Source: Pseudarthrobacter sp. NamE5
GTDB lineage: Bacteria > Actinomycetota > Actinomycetes > Actinomycetales > Micrococcaceae
DNA length: 64,000 nt
Direction: 5' to 3'
NCBI RefSeq assembly: GCF_005796225.1
Contig: NZ_VAHO01000005.1
Location: forward strand, 62,001 to 126,000
How positions within the stretch are numbered: position 1 is the stretch's first letter; each line of letters opens with the position of its first letter. This document shows, piece after piece, positions 25,096 to 33,728 of the stretch. The position numbers were made by a program, and so were the translations under genes. Under the pieces are notes generated by a model that was not told where the DNA came from, searched no databases, and saw only the letters and a program-made list of their open reading frames with translations.

Positions 25096-25206
25096 GACGC
25101 TCTCTCACTTAACGTCGGTTTTCCGGTGACGCTCTCTCACCTAACGCGGGTTTTTTGGCGACGCTCTATCACTTAACGCCGGTTTTGGCGTGACGCTCTC
25201 TCACGG
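25096..25206. repeat. 32-bp tandem repeat, three full units plus a partial
   Basis: Units begin at 25096, 25128 and 25160, each starting GACGCTCTCTCAC or GACGCTCTATCAC. This is followed by YTAACGYSGGTTTT and a variable end. A fourth, broken start (GACGCTCTCTCACGG) is at 25192. The period is exactly 32 bp with no spacer sequence, so it is not a CRISPR. It fills the gap between two converging genes, suggesting a 3'-end or nucleoid-associated role, or simply slippage. Confidence 0.9.
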
Positions 25207-25299
25207 ACGGTGCGGCCAGCAGACATGCCGGCCGCACCGCCGTCGTACTTTTGCGGAGGGATCGGATCGCCGCGGAAGCCGGGCGATCCCGAAACCGCT

Positions 25300-26073
25300 T
25301 TAGGAAACCTGCAGTCCGCCGTTGATGTCGTACGTTGCGGCGGTGATGAAGCCGGCGTCCTCACCCATGAGGAAAGTCATAAGAGCTGCCATTTCTTTCA
25401 CTGTTCCAACCCGGCCGACCATGATGTCCTTGGACATCTCCTTCTTCCGCTCTTCCGTCAGGGTGCCGCCCATGATGTCCGTGTCAACGGGCCCCGGCGC
25501 GATGCAGTTGACAGTGATCCCGTGTTCGCCCATTTCCCGTGCCAGCGCCCGGGTGAACCCGATGATGCCGGCCTTGGCCGAGCTGTACGCGACCTTGGAG
25601 TAGGTGCCGCCGCCACGCTGGGCGGAGATGGACGAAATGCTGACAACCCGGCCAAGTTTCCGGTCAATCATGCCCCCAAGTACGCGCTGGGTCACCAGGA
25701 ATGTCCCGGTCATGTTGATCGCGAAGACCCGCTCCCAGCCTTCCTTGGTTTCTTCCATGAAGGGCCGCGGTGAACTGATGCCGGCGATGTTTGCCAGGGC
25801 AACGATGGGAGGCAGTTCGGCTTCCACCCTGCCGATGGCAGCATCAATGGACTCCTCATCCGATACATCCGTCTGAAGGCCCAGAGCCTGCACCCCGTGC
25901 TTGTCCCCGATCTCCTTGGCAGCCACAGCCGCGGCTTCACCGTCGATGTCCAAAATGGCGATGTTCCATCCTTCACGGGCCAGCCGGTCTGCTGTTGCGC
26001 GTCCGATGCCGCGTTCTGAAGCTGCGCCGGTCAGAACGGCGGTGCGTGCTGCGGGGAAAGTGGTCTCGGTCAT
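25300..26073 (-). CDS. SDR-family oxidoreductase (sugar-acid or polyol dehydrogenase type)
   Basis: A 257-residue classical SDR: TGAASERGIGRATA at the cofactor site, NIAGIS, catalytic Ser in SISSISAQ, and YSSAK as the Tyr/Lys pair. It overlaps the upstream FCD regulator by 4 nt and faces a GntP permease across the divergent region. It is therefore likely to oxidise or reduce the sugar acid imported by that permease, as gluconate 5-dehydrogenase-like enzymes do. The exact substrate is unknown. Confidence 0.88.
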   Translation of the reverse strand: MTETTFPAARTAVLTGAASERGIGRATADRLAREGWNIAILDIDGEAAAVAAKEIGDKHGVQALGLQTDVSDEESIDAAIGRVEAELPPIVALANIAGISSPRPFMEETKEGWERVFAINMTGTFLVTQRVLGGMIDRKLGRVVSISSISAQRGGGTYSKVAYSSAKAGIIGFTRALAREMGEHGITVNCIAPGPVDTDIMGGTLTEERKKEMSKDIMVGRVGTVKEMAALMTFLMGEDAGFITAATYDINGGLQVS

Positions 26074-26804
26074 GCTGTTTCAACTCCTGTGTTGGATTTC
26101 CGTGCTTTGATAAACCGCGCGTAGTCGTCGTAGGTCTGGTTGATGTGCTCGTCCATGGCTTTGCGGGCCTCTTCCGGATTACCCGTGGCGATCGCCGCCA
26201 GGACCAGCCGGTGGTGCTCCAGGGCATGGCGCTGGACCTCCGGGAACGCTGATGTTTCCCGGCGCGTGGTGTAGAGCAGGTGGCCCAGCTGGCCCAGCAG
26301 CGCCGGGAGGAACGGATTCGCCGAGGCCCTGAACACCACGTTGTGGAAGGCCAGGTCCGCCAGGGTCACGGCGTCCAGGTCGCCGGCCTCGTGGGCCGCC
26401 TCCAAGTCCGAAATCGCCTTTTCCATGGCCGCAAAATGCTGAGGCGTGGCATGGCGGGCCGCCAATTCGGCAGCCCCCGTTTCCATGATGCGGCGGACCT
26501 CGAGAAGCTTCAGCGCTGCCTCGTCATTCCCGGTGCCGCGGGCTGCTGCACGGAGGATGGCTTCCAGCCCTGTCCACTCGTCGGGGGGATTCACAAAGGT
26601 ACCCAGGCCACGCCGCACCGTCACGATGTTCTGGGCCTGCAGTGTCTTCAGTGCCTCGCGCACCGTCAGCCGGCTTACATCGGCAGTCTTTGCCAGCTCT
26701 GCCTCCGCGGGCAGTGACGCCTGCGGCGGGATGTCTCCGGAGAGAATGCGCTCCAGCAAATCCACGAACACAGAATCCGCAAGTGTCTGGCGGCCCACCG
26801 GCAT
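26070..26804 (-). CDS. GntR-family regulator, FadR/FCD type
   Basis: A 244-residue regulator: winged helix at about residues 8-72 (LPAEAELAKTADVSRLTVREAL, RRGLGTFV) and an all-helical FCD effector domain. The FCD domain has a likely metal site made of Asp and His residues, including HNVVF and ALEHHRLV. It is translationally coupled to the SDR and divergent from GntP, so it probably represses both until a sugar acid binds. Confidence 0.9.
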   Translation of the reverse strand: MPVGRQTLADSVFVDLLERILSGDIPPQASLPAEAELAKTADVSRLTVREALKTLQAQNIVTVRRGLGTFVNPPDEWTGLEAILRAAARGTGNDEAALKLLEVRRIMETGAAELAARHATPQHFAAMEKAISDLEAAHEAGDLDAVTLADLAFHNVVFRASANPFLPALLGQLGHLLYTTRRETSAFPEVQRHALEHHRLVLAAIATGNPEEARKAMDEHINQTYDDYARFIKARKSNTGVETA

Positions 26805-26845
26805 TTCTCCTCCCTTGGCTTGTCAGATGTCTTATGTCCCGCTAG

Positions 26846-26861
26846 TGTGGCACTCGTCACT
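26846..26861. promoter_or_regulatory. Possible CRP/GlxR-like site upstream of GntP
   Basis: TGTGG-CACTCG-TCACT matches the CRP/GlxR consensus TGTGA-N6-TCACA at 8 of 10 half-site positions. It lies about 90 bp upstream of the GntP start in the divergent region, where catabolite control of a sugar-acid permease would be expected. Confidence 0.35.
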
Positions 26862-26951
26862 CGATGGAGTCAATTCCAAAAAAGCACTGACACCCTTCGA
26901 GGAGCAGCCGGGCAACGCGCCCGGGCTCTTGTCCCCAAGGAGTACATCAAC

Positions 26952-28445
26952 GTGGATATACAACTACTGCTTGCGCTGGTATTGGGCATCGCGACCATTG
27001 TCGTGCTCGTCCTTCGCACCCGGCTCGACGCATTCGTCGCTTTGCTCATTGCCGCCCTGGTGACAGGCCTCGTGGCTGGCCAAAGCCCCCTCGACATCGT
27101 CAAAGCAATCACCACAGGCTTCGGCAACACCCTTGCCTCGATCGGCATCGTTATCGGCCTGGGCGTGGCCATCGGCAAGATCCTGGAAGTGTCCGGCGCC
27201 GCCAACGCGCTGGCCCTCGCCTTCCTCCGGCTCTTTGGCAAGGGCAGGGAACCCTGGGCGATGGGTACCGTCGGTGCCCTGGTGTCCATCCCGGTCTTCT
27301 GCGACTCCGGCTACGTGATCATGAACCCGCTGGCCCGGTCCATCGCACGGGTTAAGCGCGCCGGCTACGTGACGCTGGCCCTGGCGCTCGGGGTTGGCAT
27401 GACCCTGACGCACCACCTGGTGCCGCCGACGCCCGGTCCGCTGGCCGTGACCGGTTTGCTTGGCACGGACCTGGGCGCGGTCATCCTCACGGGCCTGGTG
27501 TTCACCGTGCTCCTCCTCCCCATTGCCGTGGGCTACGCCAAGTGGATGGGACCCAAGCTCGAAAACTCCATCACTGAGGAGGTCCGCGAAGCGGTTTACG
27601 GCCGTGCTGCCTTGGTGGGCGCCGGTGAAGGACCCCACCACGGGGGCACGGGAACCGCCGCCGACGACGACGCCGACGACCCCGCGCAGAGGGACCTTCC
27701 CGCCGATCCCCAGCTGGACCTGGGCACCCCGCCCGAGGGAGCCAAGCCGCACCGGGTCGGGGCGTTCCTCGCCTCCCTGCCCCTCGTGGTCCCGCTGCTG
27801 CTGATCGTGCTGAACACCGTGACGGGCGCCATCGACCAGAACGCGCAGGGAGTCGTCGGCGGCGAATACGTGCCGTCCGCCTGGGTTGTTCCTTTCGCCT
27901 TCATCGGCAACCCGGTGATCGCCCTGATCATCGGCGTACTGCTTGCCGTCTACGTGCTGCTGCCGCGGTGGACTCCCCGGGGCAGGGTTCAGCACTGGTT
28001 TGCCGAAGCAGCTGCTTCCGCAGGCCTCATCCTGCTGATCACCGGCGCAGGCGGCGCCTTGGGACAGGTGCTCCGGAGCTCGGGAGTCGGCGACGCACTG
28101 GCTGAAGCCATTGCTGCCACCGCCCTGCCGGCCTTCCTGGTGCCCTTCCTCGTGGCAACCCTGGTACGGCTGGCCCAGGGCTCCGGCACCGTGGCCATGA
28201 TCACCGCCGCCTCCGTCACAGCTCCGCTGGTGGGCACCTTAGGCATCGACCCGCTGGTGGCCGCCATGGCCTGCACCGCCGGGTCCATGATCCTGAGCTA
28301 CTTCAATGACTCCTACTTCTGGGTGGTTACCCGGTTCACCGGGCTGGAAGGCACCGCAGCGCTTCGCGGCTGGTCGGGCATCACCACGGCTGTGTGGGCG
28401 GGGTCCATCCCGCTGTTGTTTATCCTCAACCTTGTCATGGGGTAG
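26952..28445 (+). CDS. GntP-family gluconate/sugar-acid:H+ symporter (first of two)
   Basis: A 497-residue membrane protein with about 12-14 hydrophobic segments. GTG 26952 follows AAGGAG by about 8 nt; longer upstream frames are not used. GntP features include GLGVAIGKILEVSG, IPVFCDSGYVI and FNDSYFWVVTRF near the end. A hydrophilic loop of about 60 residues, rich in Asp and Ala, interrupts the middle (near residues 223-280). That loop is larger than in the second GntP at 50.4 kb. Linkage to an SDR and an FCD regulator suggests a sugar acid other than plain gluconate. Confidence 0.88.
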   Translation: MDIQLLLALVLGIATIVVLVLRTRLDAFVALLIAALVTGLVAGQSPLDIVKAITTGFGNTLASIGIVIGLGVAIGKILEVSGAANALALAFLRLFGKGREPWAMGTVGALVSIPVFCDSGYVIMNPLARSIARVKRAGYVTLALALGVGMTLTHHLVPPTPGPLAVTGLLGTDLGAVILTGLVFTVLLLPIAVGYAKWMGPKLENSITEEVREAVYGRAALVGAGEGPHHGGTGTAADDDADDPAQRDLPADPQLDLGTPPEGAKPHRVGAFLASLPLVVPLLLIVLNTVTGAIDQNAQGVVGGEYVPSAWVVPFAFIGNPVIALIIGVLLAVYVLLPRWTPRGRVQHWFAEAAASAGLILLITGAGGALGQVLRSSGVGDALAEAIAATALPAFLVPFLVATLVRLAQGSGTVAMITAASVTAPLVGTLGIDPLVAAMACTAGSMILSYFNDSYFWVVTRFTGLEGTAALRGWSGITTAVWAGSIPLLFILNLVMG

Positions 28446-28462
28446 ATCCCTTCATGCCAAAA

Positions 28463-28491
28463 GTGCCCCGGAGTCCAGCATTCCGGGGCAC
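28463..28491 (+). terminator. Hairpin after GntP
   Basis: GTGCCCCGGA (28463-28472) pairs perfectly with TCCGGGGCAC (28482-28491) around a 9-nt loop. It lies 18 nt past the GntP stop. Only a short T pair follows, so it may be rho-assisted. Confidence 0.65.
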
Positions 28492-28583
28492 GTTGCCGTC
28501 ACCAGGGCCTTTGGACTCTGGCCGGGCTCCGGACTGGCATGCAGAGTGGAGCCGACCGCATCAGGACAGGGAAAGAAGGCACA

Positions 28584-28754
28584 ATGCCCCGTAGCTCTGT
28601 TAGCACTGGCGCCGCCTCAGGCATCGGCAAGGCGACCAAAGAGCTGCTCGAGCAGCGGGGTGAACGTGCGATTGGGGTGGGTCTCCGGCATGTCGACGGC
28701 GGCAGCGACGTTGTCCTCCAGCGGGGACTCCGTCTGGTGAACGGTAATGAGTAA
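28584..28754 (+). pseudogene. Truncated SDR relic (N-terminal cofactor motif only)
   Basis: A 56-codon frame starting MPRSSVSTGAASGIGKAT shows a clear SDR glycine motif (TGAASGIG) and the following helix and strand (ELLEQRGERAIGVGL). It then stops after NGNE with no Tyr-Lys catalytic pair or remaining ~190 residues. It overlaps the start of the metallophosphoesterase gene. It is best read as a broken remnant; the tail of the old gene is not found downstream. Confidence 0.75.
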
Positions 28755-29745
28755 GCGTCCTCTGACAGCCTTCCGGAGCGTGGCCACAATTGCCGCAGTC
28801 CTTTCAACCGTCTCTGTGGCGGGCTGCACCGGCGATCCCGAGCCGCCCGAGTCCGCATCCCCTGCGCGTGATGTCCGGATCGCCGCCGTTGGCGACATGA
28901 ACGGCGTCAAGACCTCTTCAACTGACAGCCCGTCGGGCCGGAACGCTGAAGCCATCACCGAGCTCGTGGAGAACGACGAGATTGACGCGTTCCTGGGGCT
29001 CGGGGACTTCCAGTACGACACCGCGTACTGCGAGGACTACGTGGAGTACTGGACGCCGCTGTGGGGCGGCACGATGCCCAAGTTGTACTGGGTGACCGGC
29101 CGCAACCACGACTGGGAACCCGGCCGCAACGAAGACTTGGACAACTTCATGAATGGCCAATGCCGGGGGTCGCGAAAGAAGGCCGCGATCAACCAGGAGC
29201 GCGGGTTCATCAGGAACGGGGAACCGTACTCGAAGGACTTTGGGAACTGGCACTTCGCGTTCCTGTCCTCCGCGCACTGGGAGTACAACCCCGGGCGGGC
29301 ACAGGAGCTGACGACGTGGCTGGACGAGGACCTCGCCGCTGCCAAGGCCGCTGGCAAGCACCTGGCAGTGGTACATCACGAGCCATACTTCACGTCGAAC
29401 ACCGATGAACATGAGCGCGCGGCCGACCACAAGCCATGGATCGATGTGATGTGGAAGCACCGGGTCCGTCTGACCCTGTCCGGGTCGCAGCACAACTATG
29501 AACGGTCATGTCCGGTGAGCAACGACGACGAGTGCGTACCTGACGGGATCACCGCTTTCCAGGTTTCCACCGGAGGCATAGGCCTCCGCCCCTTCACCAG
29601 CAGTCCGCCGTACATCGTGAAGCGGTTCAGCGATACTCACGGGTTCCTCAAGCTGACACTGCGGCCCGACGGGTCCTTCGACTGGAACTTCGTTCCGACC
29701 ACCGGCTCGAGCACAGACTCAGGCACACGGCCTGCCCCGGAGTAG
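28747..29745 (+). CDS. Secreted lipoprotein metallophosphoesterase (paralogue 1)
   Basis: A 332-residue calcineurin-like phosphoesterase. A signal peptide ends in the lipobox VAGC (Cys27), so it is anchored outside the membrane. Metal motifs appear in order: AVGDMN, LGLGDFQYD, GRNHDWE, VVHHEPYF and GSQHNYER. The first lacks the usual GDxH histidine, as seen in some purple-acid-like enzymes. A near-identical paralogue is at 42064-43062. It could release phosphate from extracellular esters; the substrate is unknown. Confidence 0.85.
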   Translation: MSKRPLTAFRSVATIAAVLSTVSVAGCTGDPEPPESASPARDVRIAAVGDMNGVKTSSTDSPSGRNAEAITELVENDEIDAFLGLGDFQYDTAYCEDYVEYWTPLWGGTMPKLYWVTGRNHDWEPGRNEDLDNFMNGQCRGSRKKAAINQERGFIRNGEPYSKDFGNWHFAFLSSAHWEYNPGRAQELTTWLDEDLAAAKAAGKHLAVVHHEPYFTSNTDEHERAADHKPWIDVMWKHRVRLTLSGSQHNYERSCPVSNDDECVPDGITAFQVSTGGIGLRPFTSSPPYIVKRFSDTHGFLKLTLRPDGSFDWNFVPTTGSSTDSGTRPAPE

Positions 29746-29777
29746 CCGCCGGAGGTGCAGACTCAGCACTCGGACAT

Positions 29778-31052
29778 TCAACCCGCCGCGTACACCCGGA
29801 CCCAATCCACCCGCATCTCGCCGGCGCCGTCGGCAGTGCTGTCAGGGAACCAGTCCAGTTGTAAGGTCTGGTGCATCGGACCGGGAGGCTGATGCGTGGG
29901 GTCGAGGTCCTCAAACCACTTCACGCCATCGACGTAGCCCACAATACCGCGGGATGACCAGTCGACCGCGTAGTTGTGAAACTGAGTGACGTCCAGAGGC
30001 CTGGACGCCCACGTCTGCAGGTTCGAGCATCCATAGTGGTGGAAAAACTTGATGACGTTCCAGTCGCCGGTCGTCTCGGCGTAGTCCACCTCGCCGTCAC
30101 AGGGCCAATTTTCACTATCGGGCCACAGGATGGACACCATGTGGTATTCGTTATCGCCGGACCCGGCGGCCCGGACTTCCCACCGGCCGTATTTCTGGTT
30201 TGCAAACTTGGCGCCCATTCCGGCAGTAGTGCCATCCGCCGTTCCGGTTATGACCATGCTGGAACCGTTCACGGTGACCTGCTGGGGACTCCGGATACCG
30301 TTGCCGGCGTGGCCGGGGCTGTTGTAAACATTCCACTTCGTGGCATCGGGCGCGCCGGAATAATTGAACTCGTCGCCGGCTACGCGCGCGCCCCACCCAT
30401 GGACTACGGCTGCCTCGCTGGAAGTTACCGTATCTGGCGCGGTCGTAACCACCAGTCTTGGGCGCAGGGCGGAGTTCGACGATTCCTTTGACCTGAACCC
30501 GATCCACTTCTGCGCGTTGCTTTCCAGCTTGAAATTCTGCTCGCCGCCCTTTGCGTTGACGCCCTTGGTGACATCCCATTCAACCCAGGAGCCGGTGGCG
30601 AATCCGCCGGCCTTCCCGAGCCACGTCCCGCGTGCCGGTGCGTTATTCCAAGTGACGCCCCGCTCAGTCCAGCCGCCAGACGTAGTGTAGACATCCACGA
30701 ACTCAGTGGAAGTTGCAGATGCCTCGGCATATGCCCGAAGTTTGGCTGAAACAATATGTTCGCCAGCGGGAACTTGCACGGAGAACCGCAGGAGCGAATT
30801 CCGCCAGATAAAGGCACGGCCCTCTGTGGATAAACGGATGCTGGTCCCAAAGTTCGACGTCGCCCTGTCCGCCTGCACGTAGCTGTCCATAACTAAAGAG
30901 GTTGTCGCTGCGGCGCTTGCGGTTGTCGGGGTGATGATCGCAAACATCAACAGAATGGACGATGCAACCGCTAAGCATTTACGCCGAAATATCGTGCCGC
31001 GTCGGTTTTGCTGGGTTGGCAACGCCTGAATGCTCGTGGCCTTCATGTTCAT
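29778..31052 (-). CDS. Secreted GH16-type glycosidase with N-terminal DNRLRE-like domain
   Basis: A secreted endo-acting glycosidase of about 424 residues. The signal peptide has a basic start (RRGTIFRRKCL), a hydrophobic core and an Ala-rich cleavage region. A DNRLRE-type carbohydrate-associated domain follows (VMDSYVQAD, GWTERGVTWNNAP). The C-terminal half is a GH16 fold with GEVDYAE matching the ExDxxE catalytic motif, plus YAVDWSSRGI and WFEDLDP. The start is uncertain: ATG at 31052 is used, with in-frame alternatives at 31076 and 31124, none with a strong ribosome site. The likely targets are beta-glucans or galactans. Confidence 0.82.
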   Translation of the reverse strand: MNMKATSIQALPTQQNRRGTIFRRKCLAVASSILLMFAIITPTTASAAATTSLVMDSYVQADRATSNFGTSIRLSTEGRAFIWRNSLLRFSVQVPAGEHIVSAKLRAYAEASATSTEFVDVYTTSGGWTERGVTWNNAPARGTWLGKAGGFATGSWVEWDVTKGVNAKGGEQNFKLESNAQKWIGFRSKESSNSALRPRLVVTTAPDTVTSSEAAVVHGWGARVAGDEFNYSGAPDATKWNVYNSPGHAGNGIRSPQQVTVNGSSMVITGTADGTTAGMGAKFANQKYGRWEVRAAGSGDNEYHMVSILWPDSENWPCDGEVDYAETTGDWNVIKFFHHYGCSNLQTWASRPLDVTQFHNYAVDWSSRGIVGYVDGVKWFEDLDPTHQPPGPMHQTLQLDWFPDSTADGAGEMRVDWVRVYAAG

Positions 31053-31257
31053 CGCTGTTTCTACTAGGAATTTCATGTATCCGGCTGCTCGAGCCGGCGT
31101 CGACCCAGAAACAACGACGGCCACATGCGAGCTATCTCAAAGCGTAGACCTGGACGAAAAGCGTGAGCAATTGATCCCATATACCCAAGTTTTTTGGGAC
31201 TAGTGAAACACCTATACCTAATCCGTGGCATGGGTGATAGCCCCTTTACGGATTGCC

Positions 31258-31285
31258 GGCACCCAAGCTGGCCGCCCGCCGTCGT
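31258..31285. repeat. 28-bp dispersed intergenic repeat, copy 1
   Basis: A 28-bp string that begins GGCACCCAAGC and ends CCGCCGTCGT. It recurs at 39261-39288 with a single mismatch. Both copies lie between genes. A shorter relative (GCCGGCCGCACCGCCGTCGT) is at about 25227-25246. Confidence 0.8.
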
Positions 31286-31321
31286 ACGTTCCCCCAATCC
31301 TTGCGGGATAAGAGGGGAGAC

Positions 31322-32764
31322 CTACATGATGCCCGTGGGAACCAGCAGTGCCCAGGCCAGAATCGGGGCGGCCAGGACAATGGCCCCGGCGTAGATCATC
31401 AGCTGCCGGTAGACGCGCTGCCGGTCGTCTTCCGGCGCGTTGGCCACCACCAGGGCGCCGTCGGTGGAGAACGGGGAAACGTCGACGACGGTCGCGGCGA
31501 TGGCGAGGGCGGCTACGGTTCCGGAGGCGCTGAGGCTGCTGGTGGCAAGGAGGGGTCCGGCCAGGGGAATGAAAGCGGTGAGAAGCGCCGTGGAGGACGC
31601 GAACGCCGAGCCGATGCCGATGACGTAGCAGAGGACGAGCGCGATGAGCAGCGGAGCCCCGAGGGCAAGGGCCTGCTCGGCGAGTGTGTCGATGACGCCC
31701 ACATGCTGGAGCAGCGAAACGTAGGTGATCATGCCCGCCACCAGCAGGACCGTGGACCAGGAAATGCCGCCGATGAAGGTCTGGTGCTCTTTGATGTTGA
31801 TCAGCGCCAGCAGCAGGCCGGCGGACAGTGCAACGAAGCCGATTGGCATGCGGAAGCCCAGGGTGCAGACGAGCATCACCAGAATCAGCACCAGGGTGAG
31901 GATCTGCTGGCCGCGGGGGCGGGTGGTCTTCGAGGTATCCAGGTCAATGGCCTGCCCGGTACCACCCTCGTGCAGCCGCCCCACCAGGGCGAACACGGCG
32001 ATGGTGAGGACGGACAGGATGAGGTTGACGGCGAAGCTGGCGACGAAGAGCCCGCCCTGGGAAATGGGAAAACCGTTCTCCTCGGCGATGTCGTGCACCA
32101 GCACCCCGGCCACGGACAACGGGGAGAAACCACCGGCGTGGGCGCCGTTGATGATGAAGGCGCCCATCACCACGGGGTGGATGCGGGATTCGTAGGCGAA
32201 GCCGATGGCAGCCGGGGCGAGGAGCGCGACGGCGGCGGGCGAGAAGGTGCCCAGCGACGTCAGTGCGGCGGCCAGCAGGAAGAACACCCAGGGCAGCACC
32301 ATGGTCTTGCCCCTGACCAGGCGGACACAGGTCTGGACGATGACGTCGATGGTGCCGTTCCGCTGGGCCATGCTGAAGAAGTAGGTAACCCCGATGATGG
32401 TCAGCACGATGCTGGCGGGGAAGTCTGCGAGGATCTCGCGGTCGGTCATTCCGAGCATGAAGTAGCCGACGCCGAAGGATGCCACCAGGCCCATGACGCC
32501 GATGTTCAGCGGCCACTTCGTGGCGATAATGAACATCAGGACGAGGATCACGAGCGGGATGATCTGGGTGGCAGTCAAGGTCGGCTCCGAGGTTGTGGCG
32601 GCCGCCGGGTTGAAGAGGCTCCCTCCCAGCACGAGGGCGGCCAGACTCAGAATCACAAAAGCAGCCGCAACAATGAGTAGGATACGGCGGCGCGGATTGC
32701 GCAGGGGAGATTGCTGCGTGGACCCGGCCTCGGGGGCCGCGGTGCGTTGCGCTGTTTTAGTCAT
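31322..32764 (-). CDS. MatC-like dicarboxylate permease
   Basis: A 480-residue integral membrane protein with about 12 hydrophobic segments, resembling the dicarboxylate carrier MatC and wider SLC13/IT permeases. Features include NGAHAGGFSPLSVAG in the middle and VDVSPFSTDGALV near the end. ATG 32764 follows GAGGAG. It lies 16 nt after the small 87-residue gene on the same strand. The neighbouring tricarboxylate transporter genes suggest malonate- or dicarboxylate-type substrates. Confidence 0.85.
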   Translation of the reverse strand: MTKTAQRTAAPEAGSTQQSPLRNPRRRILLIVAAAFVILSLAALVLGGSLFNPAAATTSEPTLTATQIIPLVILVLMFIIATKWPLNIGVMGLVASFGVGYFMLGMTDREILADFPASIVLTIIGVTYFFSMAQRNGTIDVIVQTCVRLVRGKTMVLPWVFFLLAAALTSLGTFSPAAVALLAPAAIGFAYESRIHPVVMGAFIINGAHAGGFSPLSVAGVLVHDIAEENGFPISQGGLFVASFAVNLILSVLTIAVFALVGRLHEGGTGQAIDLDTSKTTRPRGQQILTLVLILVMLVCTLGFRMPIGFVALSAGLLLALINIKEHQTFIGGISWSTVLLVAGMITYVSLLQHVGVIDTLAEQALALGAPLLIALVLCYVIGIGSAFASSTALLTAFIPLAGPLLATSSLSASGTVAALAIAATVVDVSPFSTDGALVVANAPEDDRQRVYRQLMIYAGAIVLAAPILAWALLVPTGIM

Positions 32765-32780
32765 GGTTCTCCTCAGGGGT

Positions 32781-33044
32781 TCAGGTGGTGGCGCCGGTTT
32801 TCGGGCGCCGGTAAACCGTGACGCCGTCGCTGCGCAGGAAGAGGGCACGGCCGTTACCGGTGTCCCGGTGGATCCAGAGCATGCTGCCGTCAAGTGCGAG
32901 GATGTCGACGCGACCGGTGGCAATCGTTTTGCCCTGCTGCTGGATTTCGATCTGGTCCGCTTTGGACAACGTGCACCAGTTCGGAACCGGTTCGGGGCGG
33001 GCAGGCTTCCTGGCTGAACCCGGATGGATCTGGCGGGTAAACAT
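32781..33044 (-). CDS. Small hypothetical protein upstream of the MatC-like permease
   Basis: An 87-residue soluble protein, basic at the N-terminus, with a central stretch VDILALDGSMLWIHRDTG and a tail with VYRRPKTG. The start has a good AAAGGAA ribosome site and the stop is 16 nt before the permease start, so co-expression is likely. The pattern of alternating strands suggests a small beta-rich domain. I do not recognise the family. Confidence 0.6.
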   Translation of the reverse strand: MFTRQIHPGSARKPARPEPVPNWCTLSKADQIEIQQQGKTIATGRVDILALDGSMLWIHRDTGNGRALFLRSDGVTVYRRPKTGATT

Positions 33045-33077
33045 GTTTGTTCCTTTGACTGCTTAAACGGATGTTGG

Positions 33078-33115
33078 GAAGGAGGCAGGGGACGTTGGGT
33101 TCCCCTGCCTCCTTC
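33078..33115 (-). terminator. Strong hairpin between USP gene and the 87-residue gene
   Basis: A perfect 15-bp stem (33078-33092 with 33101-33115) with an 8-nt loop. It separates the universal-stress-protein end of the Tct operon from the small-protein/MatC unit, all leftward. This suggests two transcripts or attenuated read-through. Confidence 0.7.
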
Positions 33116-33263
33116 TTCTGCGTGGCCCTTTCCCGCGCCCGTCCTTCGGGGTTCCTGTTGCGATGGAATGCGGGGTTTCGGACACGCCTGCCGGCGATGG
33201 CCGGCAGCCACAGCGGGGACCAGGGCAGATCCAATCCCGCTGGGTGGCTGGTGGGCCGGAGGG

Positions 33264-33647
33264 CTAGTTGAGCCGGTCCGGGCGGACTGCGAGGACCGGG
33301 CAGGTGGCGTCCAGCAGGATGCGCTGCACGGTGCTGCCCAGGATGAGTTTTCCCACCATGGAGCGGTGTCGCAGGCCGACGACGATCATGTCCACGTTCC
33401 GGTCCTGCGCTATTTGAGTCACCGCGTCTCCGGGGTCCGCAAGGATGGAGGACTCGATGGCCAGTTCGCGCCCGGCGGCCCGAAGCTGGTCTTCAATGTC
33501 CTGCATTTCGGCTGGCTCCAGGCCGTGGTGGCCGCGGCCGACGTTCACGATCAGGAGGTCCGAGGTCCGAAGGACTGCCTCGGTGATGCCCTGGGCCAGG
33601 GCTTCGCGGCCCTCGGGAGAGGGGACGTAGGCGACGAGAACCGTCAT
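33264..33647 (-). CDS. Universal stress protein (UspA domain)
   Basis: A 127-residue single UspA domain. It begins MTVLVAYVPSPEGREAL and has VDMIVVGLRHRS, then LILGSTVQRILLDATCPVLAV. The latter gives the GxxxxG-9-GS(T) ATP-binding pattern in slightly altered form. Such proteins bind ATP and modulate stress responses or transporter activity. It is the last gene after the fused TctA-TctB gene, 81 nt downstream, and resembles USP genes found with TRAP and Tct systems, where it may regulate the transporter. Confidence 0.88.
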   Translation of the reverse strand: MTVLVAYVPSPEGREALAQGITEAVLRTSDLLIVNVGRGHHGLEPAEMQDIEDQLRAAGRELAIESSILADPGDAVTQIAQDRNVDMIVVGLRHRSMVGKLILGSTVQRILLDATCPVLAVRPDRLN

Positions 33648-33728
33648 GGCGTTGCTTCTTTCCTTTAAATCCGGTGGGTGCGGTGGTTCCGGTGTTTTCG
33701 GTGGTTTTCGGGGCAGGCCGCGGATCGC

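Noticed and set aside
25096..25206. Tandem repeat considered as a CRISPR array
   Set aside because: The 32-bp units abut each other without unique spacers, and no cas gene is seen.
28539..28583. Upstream extension of the SDR relic as a longer start
   Set aside because: The extension has no SDR similarity; the TGAASGIG block begins soon after ATG 28584.
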